Part shown: piece by piece, positions 25,261 through 37,516 of the stretch | Layout: the number at the start of each line of letters is the position of its first letter | Position numbering within the stretch: the stretch's first letter is position 1 | Assembly: GCA_018902385.1 (NCBI GenBank) | Contig: JABSSW010000022.1 | Coordinates: 1-64,000 of the forward strand | Length of the DNA: 64,000 nucleotides | Source: Physcia stellaris | Taxonomy: Eukaryota; Ascomycota; Lecanoromycetes; Caliciales; Physciaceae | Direction of reading: 5' to 3' | Made by a program: the position numbers and the translations under genes | Notes under the pieces: model-generated | Databases searched by the model: none | Told to the model about the DNA's origin: nothing | The model's input: the letters and a program-made list of their open reading frames with translations, nothing else

Positions 25261-27995
25261 TCACCAGCGGCGGCTGTGGTTTGATTAGATAGATACTCAA
25301 GAAATGCATGTCTCGCTTACCTGTAGGCATCTGCGACTTTAGGTTGCCGTCTCTTTTGCTTTGGTGTCACATCGTCAGCTTGTCGTCGTCTTAGGGTTTC
25401 ATCTTCATCGGAAGATTCTTCCCGATTGCCGTACTCTCTTTTATGACTATACGATCGCTCAGTGCGCAATCTAGCAGGCGATGGTACATATTCATTGGGT
25501 GCATAATAGTTGTATGAGCCTCCGTTTCCATTGTGCGCGTTGCTGTCCGGACCAGATCCAGATGGATTTACATGAATCGATTCGGGTGAGAATGGACTAC
25601 CGCTCGTTCCGTCATACATCGATGGCCTTCGGACTGGTGGAGGGGGTGGCGGTGGTACACGTTGGAAGCGTTGTGTATTGGGCTTGTCATTCCAGCGGCG
25701 TGAAGTTTCCTCACCGTAATATGATTGACGTCGTTCTATCGGAAAGTCCTCATTACGCCGCGGACCGTCAGCGCCGGAGTCTGGTGGCGAGATAGCTTGA
25801 TACGAATTGCTATACAAGGGGTCAGACTATTCAGCCAACCCAATGGTTACTGAACTTACGACTCAAATCTCCGGGGACTTGCGCTTCGAGATCTTGATGA
25901 ATGATCATTGTCCCCCACCCGATCCTTCGGCGTAGGAGGTGGACATGGTCGTGGAACCACTTTCGTGTGGTTTGGTTCCCTAATGTCATCAAGAGATGTA
26001 AGGGCTTCCTTAGTAGCGGCCTTCAAATCCGAGTCGCGCGGTGAATTAGAGGGCGATATCTGTCTGCGCCGGATCTGCTGCTCACTATCCGATGGTGATA
26101 ACATTCGTCGTTCTTCCTTGGGGCTATCAACAGGGACTAAAACATCTGGCTCTTCCGTATGGTCAGCTTCACTAGGTGATCTATCAGTCGGATCCCCATG
26201 GTTGACTTCTGTATTTTCGCTCGTATCTTGTATACGGGCCGGGCGATATATCATGTCAAGAACCGACAATAGAATGACATTTCCTCCGCTCACTATAGTG
26301 TTGAAGATGGGGTCTGCCTGGTGCTTTTCCCACTCGGCAGTGTCCTTAATATTTTGAGCTTCGTCGCCAACATAAGATCTGTCAATATACTTCGATTTAC
26401 ATCGCCCTTGGTCACCGAGGGCTGGCGGATCAAAAGGAGCTAGAGCATCAGCTACTACGAAGTTTGTCGGTAATGGCCGACCGACTAAGGTGGGTTTCGT
26501 GCCATCTATTCAGTGGTTAGTAACAGCTATGATCTATATAAATCATGTTGCGTTACCTTCAGCTACTAGGAACTCCGGGACATCGAGCTTGCTGAGGTCG
26601 TCCCCCTCGTCGTCTGTCACTTGAGGCTCAACAGGATGGGGTTTTGGCGTGGTAGCCTGCGAATGGACTGATGACGTAGACAAGGGATGGTCTTCATGAG
26701 CAATACCAGAAACGAGCTGTTGTGTATGAGGCTGCTGTGGTATATGGGCTCCAGCCGAGGAGCTGAGTGCAGGGAGGGACGAGGGGCCAGAATATGACTG
26801 CGCGCTTGATGGCTGTTGTTGATGGTGAAACGGAGGATATGCCGGATTCCCTGAGGAGGGCTGAAGGGATTGTTGAGTTGGAATCTGGCTTGCAGGACTC
26901 TGGCCATAATGATGTGCAGGGGTTGGCGGAGTCGGTACGTAGGTGTATTGCGGGGGGAGGTGGCGGCGCCTGAGGAGGATATCCAGTATGTGGAGACGGT
27001 TGGTGAGGAGGATACGGCACCGTCGGAGGCCACTGGCCGCTTGGTGGCGATTGACCTGATATGGGAGTAGGAGGCACGGTATATGCGGTCTGAATTGGAG
27101 CAAACCCAGGATGAGCGTAAGGAGAAGGCTGCGCTTGCGTAGGATTAGGGGCTTGAGCTATATGAGAAGGTACCTGATATTTGGTGATGATTGGAGCGTT
27201 GAACTTTTGACGTTTGGCTGGAGGCTGTTGAGTCTGGCGGTTTGCAATACCTCTACTCTGTGTCAGAGGTTTATGAACTTGAGGTAGTTGGATGGGTACT
27301 TACGCCGGCACTTCGCGAAGGGCCTCAGGGCAGCTCACGGCCCAGTGCTCAAAGGAACCACAATTGAAGCACGGTACGGTTGGTTTCTTTTCTTGCGGTT
27401 GACTTGGCTCTGATGAAGTGGGAGGCCCTGATACCTGGTCCGGGGTTGACGACGGGGGAGGGCCATACTGATGTTGTTGAGGAGTAGATGGCTTTGCAAT
27501 CTGCTGCTGCTGCTGGGACCATTGCGTAGGACCATATGAGGGTTGCTGCATTGCGAAAGCTTGCTGCGCCTGTTGATGGTATTGTCCCTGAATGTACTGC
27601 ACGGGTTGCACTCCAGGAGTGTGAGCCCCCTGCGTATACTGGGGAAAACCAGATATAGTCGAATGTGGAGGATTGAATCCTTGATGGCTTTGCTGCTGCG
27701 GTTGCGGAGGTCCATACTGATATTGTTGGGTCACCGGCATCGGATAAGCAGGTTGCTGCTGGGGATAACTGGAGCTCGAAGGATGTTGCTGACTGTAGCC
27801 TGTGAGATTCACTGCTTGTTGTGCGAATTGTGAAGGCTGCTGCTCGAATGGCGGCTGACTCTGCGGTTGACCGTAGGCTTGATAGGGGTATGGCTGTTGT
27901 GGAACCTGGTATTGGCCGTTTGGCTGCTGGGAAGTATTGAAAGCATGAAGATGGTGTGGACCTTGGCCGTACTGTGGTGGCCATGCCGCGGCCAT
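25261..27995 (-). CDS. CCHC zinc-knuckle, Pro/Gln-rich nuclear-type protein (844 aa, one apparent frameshift)
   Basis: Five exons on the minus strand: 27995-27304, 27252-26557, 26505-25860, 25809-25321 and 25273-25261, with introns of 47-51 nt. The N-terminal third is a Q/P/Y-rich disordered stretch. A CCHC knuckle (CxxCxxxxHxxxxC, residues 209-222) follows, then more Pro/Gln-rich sequence and an acidic Ser-rich and RS-like tail ending in SRRW. The knuckle suggests single-stranded nucleic acid binding; the exact role is unknown. Exon 2 reads through only if one base is removed from the G6 run at 26952-26957 (C6 on the coding strand). Splice phases fit with that change, so I suspect a homopolymer error. 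The alternative end, without the last intron, is 25318. It is divergent from ppg1, with 664 bp between starts. Confidence 0.8.
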
Positions 27996-28659
27996 GATGT
28001 TTTCCCCCTCAGGACAGTCTCTGGGAAATTTATAGATTACCCAAATCGCTCAGGTTTCCGGTGAATGTACCAATGTTCGAGAGAAGAGCCCGATCCACGA
28101 GCAGCATCAAGGATTGCAGAGCTACTACCAGAGACTTCCGTATATCAAAGAGACCCGTGAATAAAAGGGGGATAATTGATCGGTCGACCAAGAAAGGGCA
28201 TCAAATCCCACAGTTTTCAAGAGCACAGGAGATACGGATGACTTCATCCAGGAAGTTTCTGAGAGTTGAACTTACTCGGTCAGTCGCGACAGACACGTAT
28301 CATCGCGGCATGCAGAGCAACGTTCTGTCCTGGAAATTGTCATGGAGGCAGGAGTAGGTGAGAATTAGGTGAGGAAAGCTCATGTTGATTTGCCAAGCCG
28401 GGAACATTCGGACCGCATTGCTTCCTTCACCAGCTCGAGACGCGCGGAGACGCCAACAACGCCGCAAGCACCTGCCATGGGTATCTGAAAATGCTGTTCA
28501 CATCCTTGGGTACTTGGTGTATTTGTCAATAAAAAGCCATAGACGTTGCACACCATGATTGTACGAGATAATCTGGCAGCCTCGTTACTGCCATTTGATA
28601 CGATTATCCTACCTCGCACTGGTAGCTTCGCCACCTGAATTTTCTCTATTAATCACAGT
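27996..28659. promoter_or_regulatory. Shared upstream region of two divergent genes
   Basis: 664 bp between the starts of the zinc-knuckle gene (minus) and ppg1 (plus). It presumably holds both promoters and 5' leaders. I see no specific site that I would name. Confidence 0.4.
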
Positions 28660-29726
28660 ATGCCCGGTCTACCAGGTACGTTCGTCAATTGATACTCCTT
28701 TCCGATACTGAGGCTTTCAACCAGCCAGTGTAGATTTGGACGAATGCATCGAGCGTCTCTACAAGAAAGAGCTACTGGCGGAGTCAGTCGTAGAAGCTAT
28801 CTGTGCTAAGACAAAAGAGCTTTTAATGAAAGAAAGCAATGTTGTACATATTGCGGCTCCCGTCACTGTAGTTGGTGATATACATGGGCAATTCTTCGAT
28901 ATGATAGAGATCTTTCGGATTGGGGGCTTTTGTCCGGACACAAACTACCTGTTCCTCGGTCAGACATCTCGATCTGGATCCATGTTTCCGGCTGTAGCTG
29001 ACGGCGTTGGCAGGAGATTATGTCGATCGTGGTCTCTTCAGCGTCGAGACGATTTCATTGCTTGTGTGCCTAAAGTTAAGATATCCAAATCGGGTCCATC
29101 TAATCCGCGGAAACCATGAATCTCGGGGTGTTACGCAGTCTTATGGCTTCTACACGGAATGCTCGCGGAAATACGGCAATGCGAATGTGTGGCATTACTT
29201 TACGGACATGTTTGATTTCCTTACCTTGAGCGTCGTCATAAACGACCAAATATTCTGTGTTCACGGTGGTCTCTCTCCTTCGATACACTCCATCGATCAG
29301 ATCAAGATCATTGACCGTTTCCGCGAGATACCACACGAGGGTCCGATGGCAGATTTGGTCTGGTCCGATCCAGACCCAGAACGTGATGAGTTCTCTCTTT
29401 CGCCCCGAGGTGCGGGATATACCTTTGGAGCACAAGTCGTCAGGAAATTCCTGGAATTCAATTCGATGACCCATATTTTGCGCGCTCATCAGCTTTGCCA
29501 GGAGGGATACCAGAAACTCTATGATGACCAGCTCAGCACAGTATGGAGCGCGCCCAATTACTGCTATCGCTGTGGTAACATGGCAAGTGTATTGGAGGTC
29601 AGCGATACCGGGGAGCGTTCGTTCAACGTGTTCGATGCTGCGCCAGAGAATGACTTGCATCGAAGCGAGACTCAGCAACAACCAAACCAGGATGGCCAAG
29701 GAGTCGTCGTGGAATATTTCCTTTAA
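28660..29726 (+). CDS. PP2A-like Ser/Thr phosphatase catalytic subunit Ppg1 (320 aa)
   Basis: Exons 28660-28675, 28725-28958 and 29014-29726; introns of 49 and 55 nt keep phase. The start gives a short MPGLPAS leader before [10 protein letters not shown], the conserved beginning of the family. All PPP metal-centre motifs are present: GDIHGQ, GDYVDRG and GNHE, plus [11 protein letters not shown] near the end. The C-terminus is YFL, matching the DYFL tail of yeast Ppg1 that in PP2A-type enzymes is carboxymethylated on Leu. In yeast Ppg1 works with the Far complex and affects glycogen and mitophagy (family knowledge). Wording along the whole length is closer to Ppg1 than to PP2A, Sit4 or Pph3. 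Converges with RhoGDI, 166 bp apart. Confidence 0.95.
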
Positions 29727-29892
29727 TATACCAAGCGAGTTCGGCGAGGCGTTTTGGCGATTTGGAAAGATACCATGGTGTATTGTGAAAATGCGATTCG
29801 GAGGCGTTGAGATGATGGAAATTGAATACTGATCATAAGACATAAGAATAAAGTGGTGGGCTATGATTGTTTGCTTGCTAGACTTCATACAA

Positions 29893-30697
29893 CTACTTCC
29901 AATCTTTGGAAATGTCGAAAGACCATTCGAATTTCAAGTGCGTCTGGTCGTCATCATCCACAAATTTGGAGACCGCATCATAGTGGCCCCTTGCCAACAT
30001 GCCAGTCGGTGCTTCATCCGATGCGACTACATAACCTGTCAGCGCTGACGCCTAAGGAGTCTGGAGAGTTCTCACATTTCTTCTCATATATTGGCTTCTC
30101 CTCTGTGTTAGGTGGATATGAGCCCTAGTCCAAGAAATTAATCTTTCTGCCCTATAGGTTTTCCCTAAAAATTGACAATTGGACGCACAATCATCTCTTC
30201 GTCCTTTCCGACCCGGACACCTTTCCTCTTTACTATCTGCAAGTACTTCAACCCACTCAAGACATCATGCTGAACCTTGAAATTCGCCTTCATACGGAAC
30301 TGAGCGCCTTCTTTGATTGAAAAGGGCTTGGTCTTGAGGGCTTCGACCGAACCAGGAGCTGTCAAGTCAATGGTGATGTCCGGGCGACCTTCAACTTCCA
30401 AGGCGAGTGATTTGATGATACACCGTCTCTTGTCGGAAGGGTCGACAGGTAGAGGGGGGGAATTGGAGATGCCGAGTGAGGCTTTCCATCGATTGAGAGA
30501 TTCATCATTCTGGTCTAGTCGATAGATGAGTCTTTGTGGCGATTTTCCAAAGGTAGAAGACAGATGAAGGAGATTTTGGTGAAGGGGTGGAGAGCTGGCG
30601 TACCCAGTTTGGCATATTCCTCCACGGTCTTCTTCTCGCCAGCCTTGTAGCCTTCCGTTTTGGAGGCGGTCAAGTCATCATCTGCTTGACTAGCCAT
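29893..30697 (-). CDS. Rho GDP-dissociation inhibitor (RhoGDI, 200 aa)
   Basis: Four exons on the minus strand: 30697-30604, 30514-30189, 30124-30076 and 30026-29893; introns of 89, 64 and 49 nt, all GT-AG and in phase. The N-terminal regulatory arm carries EKKTVEEYAKLDQNDESLN, and the immunoglobulin-like domain follows with FKVQHDVLSGLKY, GSYPPNTEEKPIYE and the final FEWSFDISKDWK. These are signatures of RhoGDI, which extracts prenylated Rho/Cdc42 from membranes and holds it GDP-bound in the cytosol. Length matches yeast Rdi1 (about 200 aa). The start was chosen at MASQADDD (30697); an upstream in-frame Met at 30727 would add ten residues not typical of the family. Confidence 0.95.
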
Positions 30698-31249
30698 CCT
30701 TTGTGTGGTAAATGGGATGTTTCTCAAGGTCGGTGGTTACTCAATGGCAGTATGGTCAAGTGTCAAATGCTTAGTTCATCTGCACTGCGGGACAAAACGT
30801 GGGGCCGTCATTCTCGCTTCACGGGACCAACGCCAAAAGGCTTGGCAAAAGGTACTGGGATCTAGTACCTCGTCGCTTCAGAAGAGAAAGCCTTTGGGCA
30901 TGAAGTACTTAGGAGGAGTTTGATGGGTTCATCAAGCCGACGTTCTACGGAAGCAGCAGATTTAAACCGTTATTTTGAGATAAACGCAGTATGTAACCGT
31001 TATAAAACCGGTTAAAAACGGGACTCCCCGCTATCATAAGTACACTCTGGAGCATTCTCAAGAAATGCCTGGAAGATGGATACGTAGGTCCAGATATTGA
31101 AAAAAGAAAGAAGCCTTCTTTCGAATGGAATGAGATGACGTTGAGGCTCCCGACGAGCGGCAGAAGAAGTAAAATAATAATTTCCAGCCACTTTGCCATT
31201 TTCGCCGTCGCGTCCACCAGCCCCTGGGATTTTCACCCGGCCTCCCCCT
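30698..31249. promoter_or_regulatory. Upstream region of RhoGDI up to the piggyBac insertion
   Basis: 552 bp. It holds a TAACCGTTAT/AAACCGGTT-rich stretch at about 30963-31015, and otherwise nothing recognisable. The piggyBac element has lengthened the original spacer between the divergent RhoGDI and Bqt4-like genes. Confidence 0.4.
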
Positions 31250-31287
31250 ATCCCCTCCGCATCCAATTAGTGAAATTTAGCGTGTTT
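31250..31287 (+). repeat. Left terminal inverted repeat of piggyBac element
   Basis: 38 bp, exact reverse complement of 33359-33396. Confidence 0.93.
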
Positions 31288-31406
31288 ATTTCGCGATCCC
31301 CCCCCCACCTGCAACCACCATTTACTCCATCAATAATACGTCTATTCTGGCCATTGCGACGTTGTTTGAATCGTCTGAATCGAGTCTATTTTATCATATA
31401 AACAAC

Positions 31407-33173
31407 ATGTCATTTGCTGGGCCAACACCTGAGCTAGCCACCGTGCAAGAGAAGGAGGAGACACGCGTCGGTGCAAACGCCCCCATTTCGAAATCGAAGA
31501 AACGACCTTTCACTGTATTGGAGCAGCAGGAAGCCATTCAGACGCCTGGGCCTGATTATACACCTTCTATTACACCTATCTACCGATCATTTCAATTGGG
31601 TCACGCTTGTATGACGTCTTGAGAGCCCGTTCAGTTGTTTTTGTTTCTCTTGCAGCCGATACTCGACTTATTGTTTCATCACACCAATCAGACGGCCTAT
31701 ATCAAGGAAACCAACTGGAATGCACTCACTATGATGGAATTACGTCAGTGGGTTGTTATACGCATTCTCATGGCTCAGCATCTTGCAAAAAATTCAACAA
31801 TCCAGTCATTTTGGTCTCAGAAGAGTGTCAACAACCTACCACTCAGTCGCGGCCGATATCAGGTCATTGAACGTCATTTGAACGTTGAATTTAGTCAACA
31901 GATGCCATACAACAATGCACCATGGTTTTGGAAGGTCGAAAACGCTTTGAACGTCTTCAGATCTCAGTTATACTCGTTTACTCGTCCTGGGAGTCATTTT
32001 GCAATTGACGAGTCCGCAGTCGAGTTTCACGGCCGTATGAGTAACAAATTTCGTCTATCACACAAATCAGCGGGGGAGGGCTTCGTTCTATACGCTTTGG
32101 CCAGTGATAAAGACATTCTACACGATTTCATGGTGTGGGGGTCTCGCGATGATCTCGAATATCACAAGAACGGTATCACGATCGATATACTTTCAAGAAC
32201 GACTCGAGAACGTAAGAAGGGCACTACTGAGGCCACTGCTATGGAAGTTAACCTCTCATCTACGAAAGGAGCAGTATATACCCTTTGCGAACGAGTTACA
32301 CGCAATTTACGTCATCATCATTTCGTCTGTTTCATCGACAACCTTTTCACGAATTCTCACCTCGTCAGGGCCCTTCTGACCCTTAATGTTGGTATCTGTG
32401 GCACCGTACGAGGCAATGCAATGGGTATACCACAAGAATTGAAAGAGATAGCTGCTGCAAAGAAGTCACAGTTGGATCTAGGGCAATGGATATACCGAGT
32501 TGTGGATGGATTGGTCAATTGTTTCGTGTGGAGGGACCCCGAACGGGATCACGTGGTCTCATTTGCTACTACTGCATATACTCCACAAGCAGACGAGCAG
32601 GCATCACGAAAAACTCGGTTCACGGTCGGTATGCTTCTTCGTGACGGCTTCAGTAGAGTCGTCGTCAGACAGCCCACTATTGCAGTGCAATACAACCTTC
32701 ATATGGGTCATGTGGATCGTGCAAATCAACTCCGAAGTGGACTGACGATATCACGATCTGGGCAATTCAAATGAACGAAGCGAATGATCGAATACATGAT
32801 GGATTCGGCCAATACGAATGCATACATCGTTTGGAGTCATCATCAACCACAGACGGATCCTGGTCACCGAGATCGACGTGTATTTATTCAGAAATTGATT
32901 GATGGGCTTCTACGAAGCTCAGATATCATACATCGGTCGTCAAAGTGTGCCAAATCGACGTATTGTAGATGGAGTGGTTGTTCGGTCAATTCCCACACGG
33001 GGCCTCGAAAACGCCAAGCACTCAACTTCAGGAGTGTCAATATACAGCATCGTTCGGGCCGTAAAACGTTTGATTATTGTATGACATGTAAAGTGAGTCT
33101 ATGCGTGTCATTTGGATGCTTCAAGGCCTATCATGACTCGAAGGGGTGGCCATACGAGTGCTTTGATCAATAG
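31407..33173 (+). pseudogene. piggyBac transposase pseudogene
   Basis: One continuous frame from ATG 31407 to TAG 33171-33173, interrupted by two in-frame TGA codons (31620-31622 and 32772-32774). The DDD catalytic acids are recognisable in IDESAVEFHGR (Asp at 32007), FIDNLFTN and GHVDRANQLR. The C-terminus has the Cys-rich zinc-ribbon-like end (CMTCKVSLC and further Cys). Apart from the stops the frame is intact over about 588 codons, so inactivation looks fairly recent. The second TGA lies just after the third Asp, where relatives keep a basic/Trp-rich stretch. The apparent 47-nt intron at 31609-31655 does not restore the frame. Confidence 0.87.
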
Positions 33174-33358
33174 GGGGGTCTGAAGACGTTTCGGGGCACT
33201 TGGGAGTGGTTTAGTGATCTCAAACGAACTCCGAATGTAATCATATTTCAGTTATTGAATGTTTATATACTATCGAACTCCTCCACTGAATTATACACAT
33301 ATACACGTAAATTTGGTGGAGTAATGGTGGTTGAAGTGGGGGAGGAAAGATCGCGTGA

Positions 33359-33396
33359 AAACACGCTAAATTTCACTAATTGGATGCGGAGGGGAT
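33359..33396 (-). repeat. Right terminal inverted repeat of piggyBac element
   Basis: 38 bp, exact reverse complement of 31250-31287. Confidence 0.93.
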
Positions 33397-33646
33397 GGCC
33401 TTGCCCAGAAACGGCCATGTAGATAACCCTGTACACTTCTTTCACTGTTCGTCCATCATCCATCAACCAACCCATCACGGCGCATTCGGAAACACATCGT
33501 GCCCGCTTCCAGTTGGTCAAATCCGCAATCGTCGTTGACTCGCATTGCGTGACAAGCTCAAGTGACGGTCGCTTGATTGACGCGCTCCACGTTTCCATTG
33601 TCATTGCGACAAGGCCCTCAATCGCAATATTCAGCATCATTCCACA

Positions 33647-35130
33647 ATGGCCTCGGCATCCCCAGAGCCTTCCAAGAGATCATTACCCAAGCGGCTTAAT
33701 CCTCTTCTTGCGCCCGATGAGACACCGCCTCGTATGTAGCATACATCGGAGATCTAGCGAATCGTCGACTGACATTTCTCAGACGAGGAACTAATCGCAA
33801 GACGTCGTCTTGGACAGACAGACTTGAAAGTAAAACCCTCTCAAGTCGGCACTTCCAATGCTACAAAGCCTGGCAATCTCGGCCAGTTTGACTACGCACA
33901 CTTACGGGCACCACTCCCGAAAAATCTCAAGGGGTCCGAGATCTTTGCCCCACAAAGACACACACCGAATCCGGAAGCCTACTTTCTAATGGTACGCGAA
34001 CAATGGCTGCGAACGGTTGAATATCGAGACTAACTGGATGCGGGTGCAGCGGAGGAGTAGCGATGGCTTTATCAGCGCTACCGGAATGTTCAAGCTAGCC
34101 TTTCCTTGGGCGCAACACGCAGAAGAGCAAGCAGAGCGGGACTACATCAAGAGTCTTCCATCAAGCAGCCAAGATGAAGTTGCCGGAAACGTCTGGATAT
34201 CCGAATCATTTGGTATGTGACAAAGCCATCAAGTGTCGAGATGCATCCGACTACGCAAAACACCGAGCTGACTCAAATCACCAGCACTCGAATTAGCCGA
34301 GGACTATAGCATAGTTCCATGGATCGTGGCCTTGCTCGACTCTACACCTGTTAAAGGTGCTGATAACTCGGAGAAAATTATTTCCTCTCCACCTAACTTC
34401 GCATTCACTATGAAAGATAAAGTTCACCTACCGCATCCTAAGGAGGCTGCTCGAGCCTCAACACCGGGCCGAGGCAGGGGACGACCCCGAGCAGTTTCAC
34501 CTAGCAAAAGTGCAACGCCATCTGTCAAGAACGGATCTCCACGAAAACAGCGAGTATCTAAGGCCTCCAAAGAGGCCAACGCTGCCTCAGCCCGAGAGGC
34601 CAACGCTTCTCTACAGGATTCCTTGGATAAGTCGGCAGAAGCTGCAGAGGCGGCAGAGTCCGAATTGTCCAATGGCGTGAAGGAAGAAAAGACCGAAGGC
34701 AAAAAGGCAGTCCTCAAGGTCGTATCAGAGACTATTGTCAACGGTACGCAAGAAACAACCAACACTGGGCTAGAATTTCAATTCCCAGGAGGGACTGCAA
34801 ATGTACCCGTGCCTGAGAATCCAGAAAAAATGATCGCAGAGGCACAAGAAATGGTCGACCAAGCTCTGAAAATCGATGGCGAAAGCTCCAGGGCCTCAAA
34901 GCGGAAAGCGGACGAGATGGATGAGGCTAGCGATGAAGACGGCGAGGGCGTGGGCGAGCAACCAGCCAAGAGAGCCAAAATACTTGAAGAGGAGTTAAAG
35001 ACCGAACGGGTCAGGAATAGAGCGCTCATGGGAGTCACAGCAACTTTGCTTATTGGGTGAGTAACAATAGCATCGTTGCTCACATCATTTGCTAATCACG
35101 ATCAGGGCCCTTATTCCATTCATTGTCTAA
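33647..35130 (+). CDS. Tail-anchored APSES/KilA-N protein, Bqt4-like (417 aa)
   Basis: Exons 33647-33731, 33783-33991, 34050-34212, 34285-35056 and 35106-35130; four introns of 49-72 nt, all in phase. The N-terminal domain has the APSES/KilA-N pattern (RRSSDGFISATGMFK, then FPWAQHAEEQAE, then VWISESFALELAEDY). A long disordered Ala/Glu/Lys-rich region with an AT-hook-like GRGRGRP follows, then a helix. The short last exon completes a hydrophobic tail (ALMGVTATLLIGALIPFIV). This order matches fission yeast Bqt4, an inner nuclear membrane protein that tethers telomeres. DNA binding is inferred only. The tail anchor is lost if the last intron is missed. Divergent from RhoGDI across the piggyBac insertion. 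Confidence 0.87.
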
Positions 35131-36175
35131 TCATAATGAAGCCATTCGCCTTCGATCTAGGCATCAAGCCTGATTATCTTCTGTCTTGTGCGCTATCTAC
35201 GTGAGCCTGAACCAACACCAGGGAGGCTTCTTTCTTCCCCTTGACATACCCCTTCCACAATCGCTTTTCTTTTCCCAATATGGCGTTCTGAGGGTGGCGT
35301 GGATCATGGAAGGAGAGTACTCCAGCACGGAGAAGGGAGTCGCAAGGAGGTTGCAGTACTTTGAACAAGGGTTGGGTAAACAGCCAAATGGTGGATATCA
35401 ATTACCTTACATCCTTTGATCTGAGAGATGCAGCGGCTCGCTCTTCATGCCGTACAGTCCTTGAGGCATCTCATCTTCCGCCGGCTCTTCTGTAGGGCAC
35501 GTCTCGAGCTGTGTGTAGGGTTTCCCAAGCTCGGAATTGCTTTCCATCCTCGCGGTACTTCTAACGCTCTGCTTGCAACTTTTCCCATTTATCGCGATAT
35601 CACTTAATTTGAATCTTGGAAGCCCAACGACCGTGTATGGTAAGCGAAGGCTTCAGTGTCATTGGAACTGCCTCACCCCGTTATTATTACATAAGGTCCT
35701 GAGAGGGTCCATGTCCAAATTTGACTCCGGGCATCGGTGCATGTGAAGCAGGAGCACGTGATATGCCGAGAGCCTATCGAGTCCCCGCGATAGTCTATCA
35801 AGGGTCCAAGCTAGGAAGGATGCCACACTTGTTAGAGCACACCCCCAAAACAATCCGTCCTGCACGAGTGAAAGCTTCAGGACAAGCATGCTTCCATATA
35901 TGTTGCAAAGGCGCATATCTGGACATGCTGACCATTCTCTTTCCCGGGTTTAGCCGGCTACAAACCATGCGGGAATCAGGGTCCACAGGGGTCCTCGACC
36001 CCTGTTTGAAGACGACCGTGAATACTTCGATAAACACCTCACCAAGCCCGGCTTTCTGTTCAAATCTGCATTCTCGCTGACCCTCGCCACCTCCCCTTCT
36101 TTTCTGCCGACTGCTCTTAGCTGCCTCTCTCCTAAAGCCACAGCTTCACCACCGTGTGCTATCGCAATCGCAGCC
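35131..36175. other. Intergenic, no gene supported
   Basis: 1.05 kb between the Bqt4-like gene and the dehydrogenase. Overlapping frames of 60-119 codons occur on both strands (for example 35721-36080) without motifs. A CACGTG E-box-type hexamer lies near 35755. The C/T-rich stretch just before 36176 is typical of a fungal promoter or 5' leader. Confidence 0.5.
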
Positions 36176-37516
36176 ATGAGGGCAGCGGTGTCGGTACGGT
36201 TTTCCCCCTCACGTCTGTGCATGTTGGGCAATAGCATGTCTCAAAGGCCGCTCGACTCAACTGCCAGGAGATTCTTCGTCTCGAGCAGCAAGAAACAGAC
36301 AACATGGGGGTTCATTGGATTGGGGAGGATGGGTACGTTACCCCATACTTCTCTCACCCTAGGGGTCTTCCCGCAAGGAGCACGTGCTCACACATTAAAC
36401 CTCTACAGGCTTTCCAATGGCAAAGAATCTGCGAGCTAAGATTGCGAAGACCGACAAATTAGTCGTATGCGATCGTAATAGCGAGGCGACAAGCAAATTT
36501 GTCAAAGAAGCTGGGGCTAGTAGTTCAGGCACTCAAGAGATTGAAGTGGTCTCGACACCTCGCAAAGTGGCCGAGCAAGCGGTCAGTCATACCCCGGCTA
36601 TATTTTCGCCTCAAATCTCCCTGATGAACATGTTCTATCGATGATCTAAGTTGGGAGCCCGCTTTTTGCAGGCTCTTTCCCTGATTCTACATCTAATACA
36701 TAAAGCCAATCCTCTGACAACGCGCCTCCATCAATGATTTGGTTAACTTCTTACCTATCTGCGCTCCGATGTTAACAGAAGAGCTAGGAGATCACCATTA
36801 CCGTTCTGCCTCAACCATCGCATGTCAAGAACGTCTTCCATAATATCCTCGAGCCTGCTCTGAAACCCACGGATCCAGAACGGCTTTTTATCGACTGCTC
36901 CACTATCGATCCCACGTCGTCACGCGAGGTAGCAAACGCCGTGCATTGTACGGCACAGGGTCGCTTCGTCGATGCCCCCATGTCTGGTGGCGTTGTTGGT
37001 GCTCAAAACGGAACGTTAACGTTCATGCTTGGTGCATCGTCCCGTTCAGGCCAGCTTGTAGAAAGGGTCAAACCGGTACTGGATTTGATGGGCAAAAAAA
37101 CCGTACACCTTGGAGAGCAGGGCGCCGGGCTGAGCGCTAAGTTGGCTAACAACTACCTGCTGGCGATCTCCAACATCGCTACAGCTGAAGCGATGAACCT
37201 TGGTATCAAGTGGGGGATCGATCCGAAGTCACTCGCGGAGCTGATCAACACGAGTTCTGGAAGATGCTGGTCGTCCGAAGTGAATAATCCTGTCCCAGGG
37301 GTGAGTCCAGGGGCTCCAGCAGAGAACAGCTACGAGGGTGGATTCTCCGTCGAATTGATGAAGAAGGATCTGACGCTTGCCATGGCTGCTGCTGAAAAAG
37401 TTGGAGCGTTGAGTGAACTAGGCCAGAAAGCGCTGGAGGTGTATGAACACGTAGAGGCTCAGGAAGCAGGTAAAGATTTCTCTGTTGTATTTCGTTGGCT
37501 GGGTGGGAAGGTATAG
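36176..37516 (+). CDS. 3-hydroxyisobutyrate dehydrogenase, mitochondrial (352 aa)
   Basis: Exons 36176-36332, 36409-36581 and 36788-37516; introns of 76 and 206 nt in phase. The N-terminus is Arg/Ser-rich without acids (mitochondrial-type presequence), followed by the NAD-binding GFIGLGRMGFPMAKNL. The substrate motif DAPMSGGVVGAQNGTL and the catalytic-Lys region AKLANNYLLAI are present; the C-terminal helical domain is complete. The enzyme oxidises 3-hydroxyisobutyrate to methylmalonate semialdehyde in valine breakdown. The 206-nt second intron is long for this window and ends in CTAG after two alternative AGs that would give a stop or a wrong frame. Chosen splice: EQA joined to EITITVLP. Confidence 0.92.

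Larger units (their letters stand above)
31250..33396 (+). mobile_element. piggyBac-type DNA transposon (2.15 kb, inactive)
   Basis: Perfect 38-bp terminal inverted repeats at 31250-31287 and 33359-33396 begin ATCCCCTCCGCATCC, and weaker symmetry continues inward for about 40 bp. Between them is one transposase frame of the DDE_Tnp_1_7 (piggyBac) family. No TTAA duplication flanks the repeats (left flank CCCT, right flank GGCC). Either the ends have been altered or this subfamily uses another target. It is inserted between two divergent host genes and has normal GC content. Confidence 0.88.

Noticed and set aside
31609-31655. GT...AG segment of 47 nt in the piggyBac transposase that would skip a stop codon
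   Set aside because: Removing it shifts out of the transposase frame; the following conserved residues lie in the unspliced frame.
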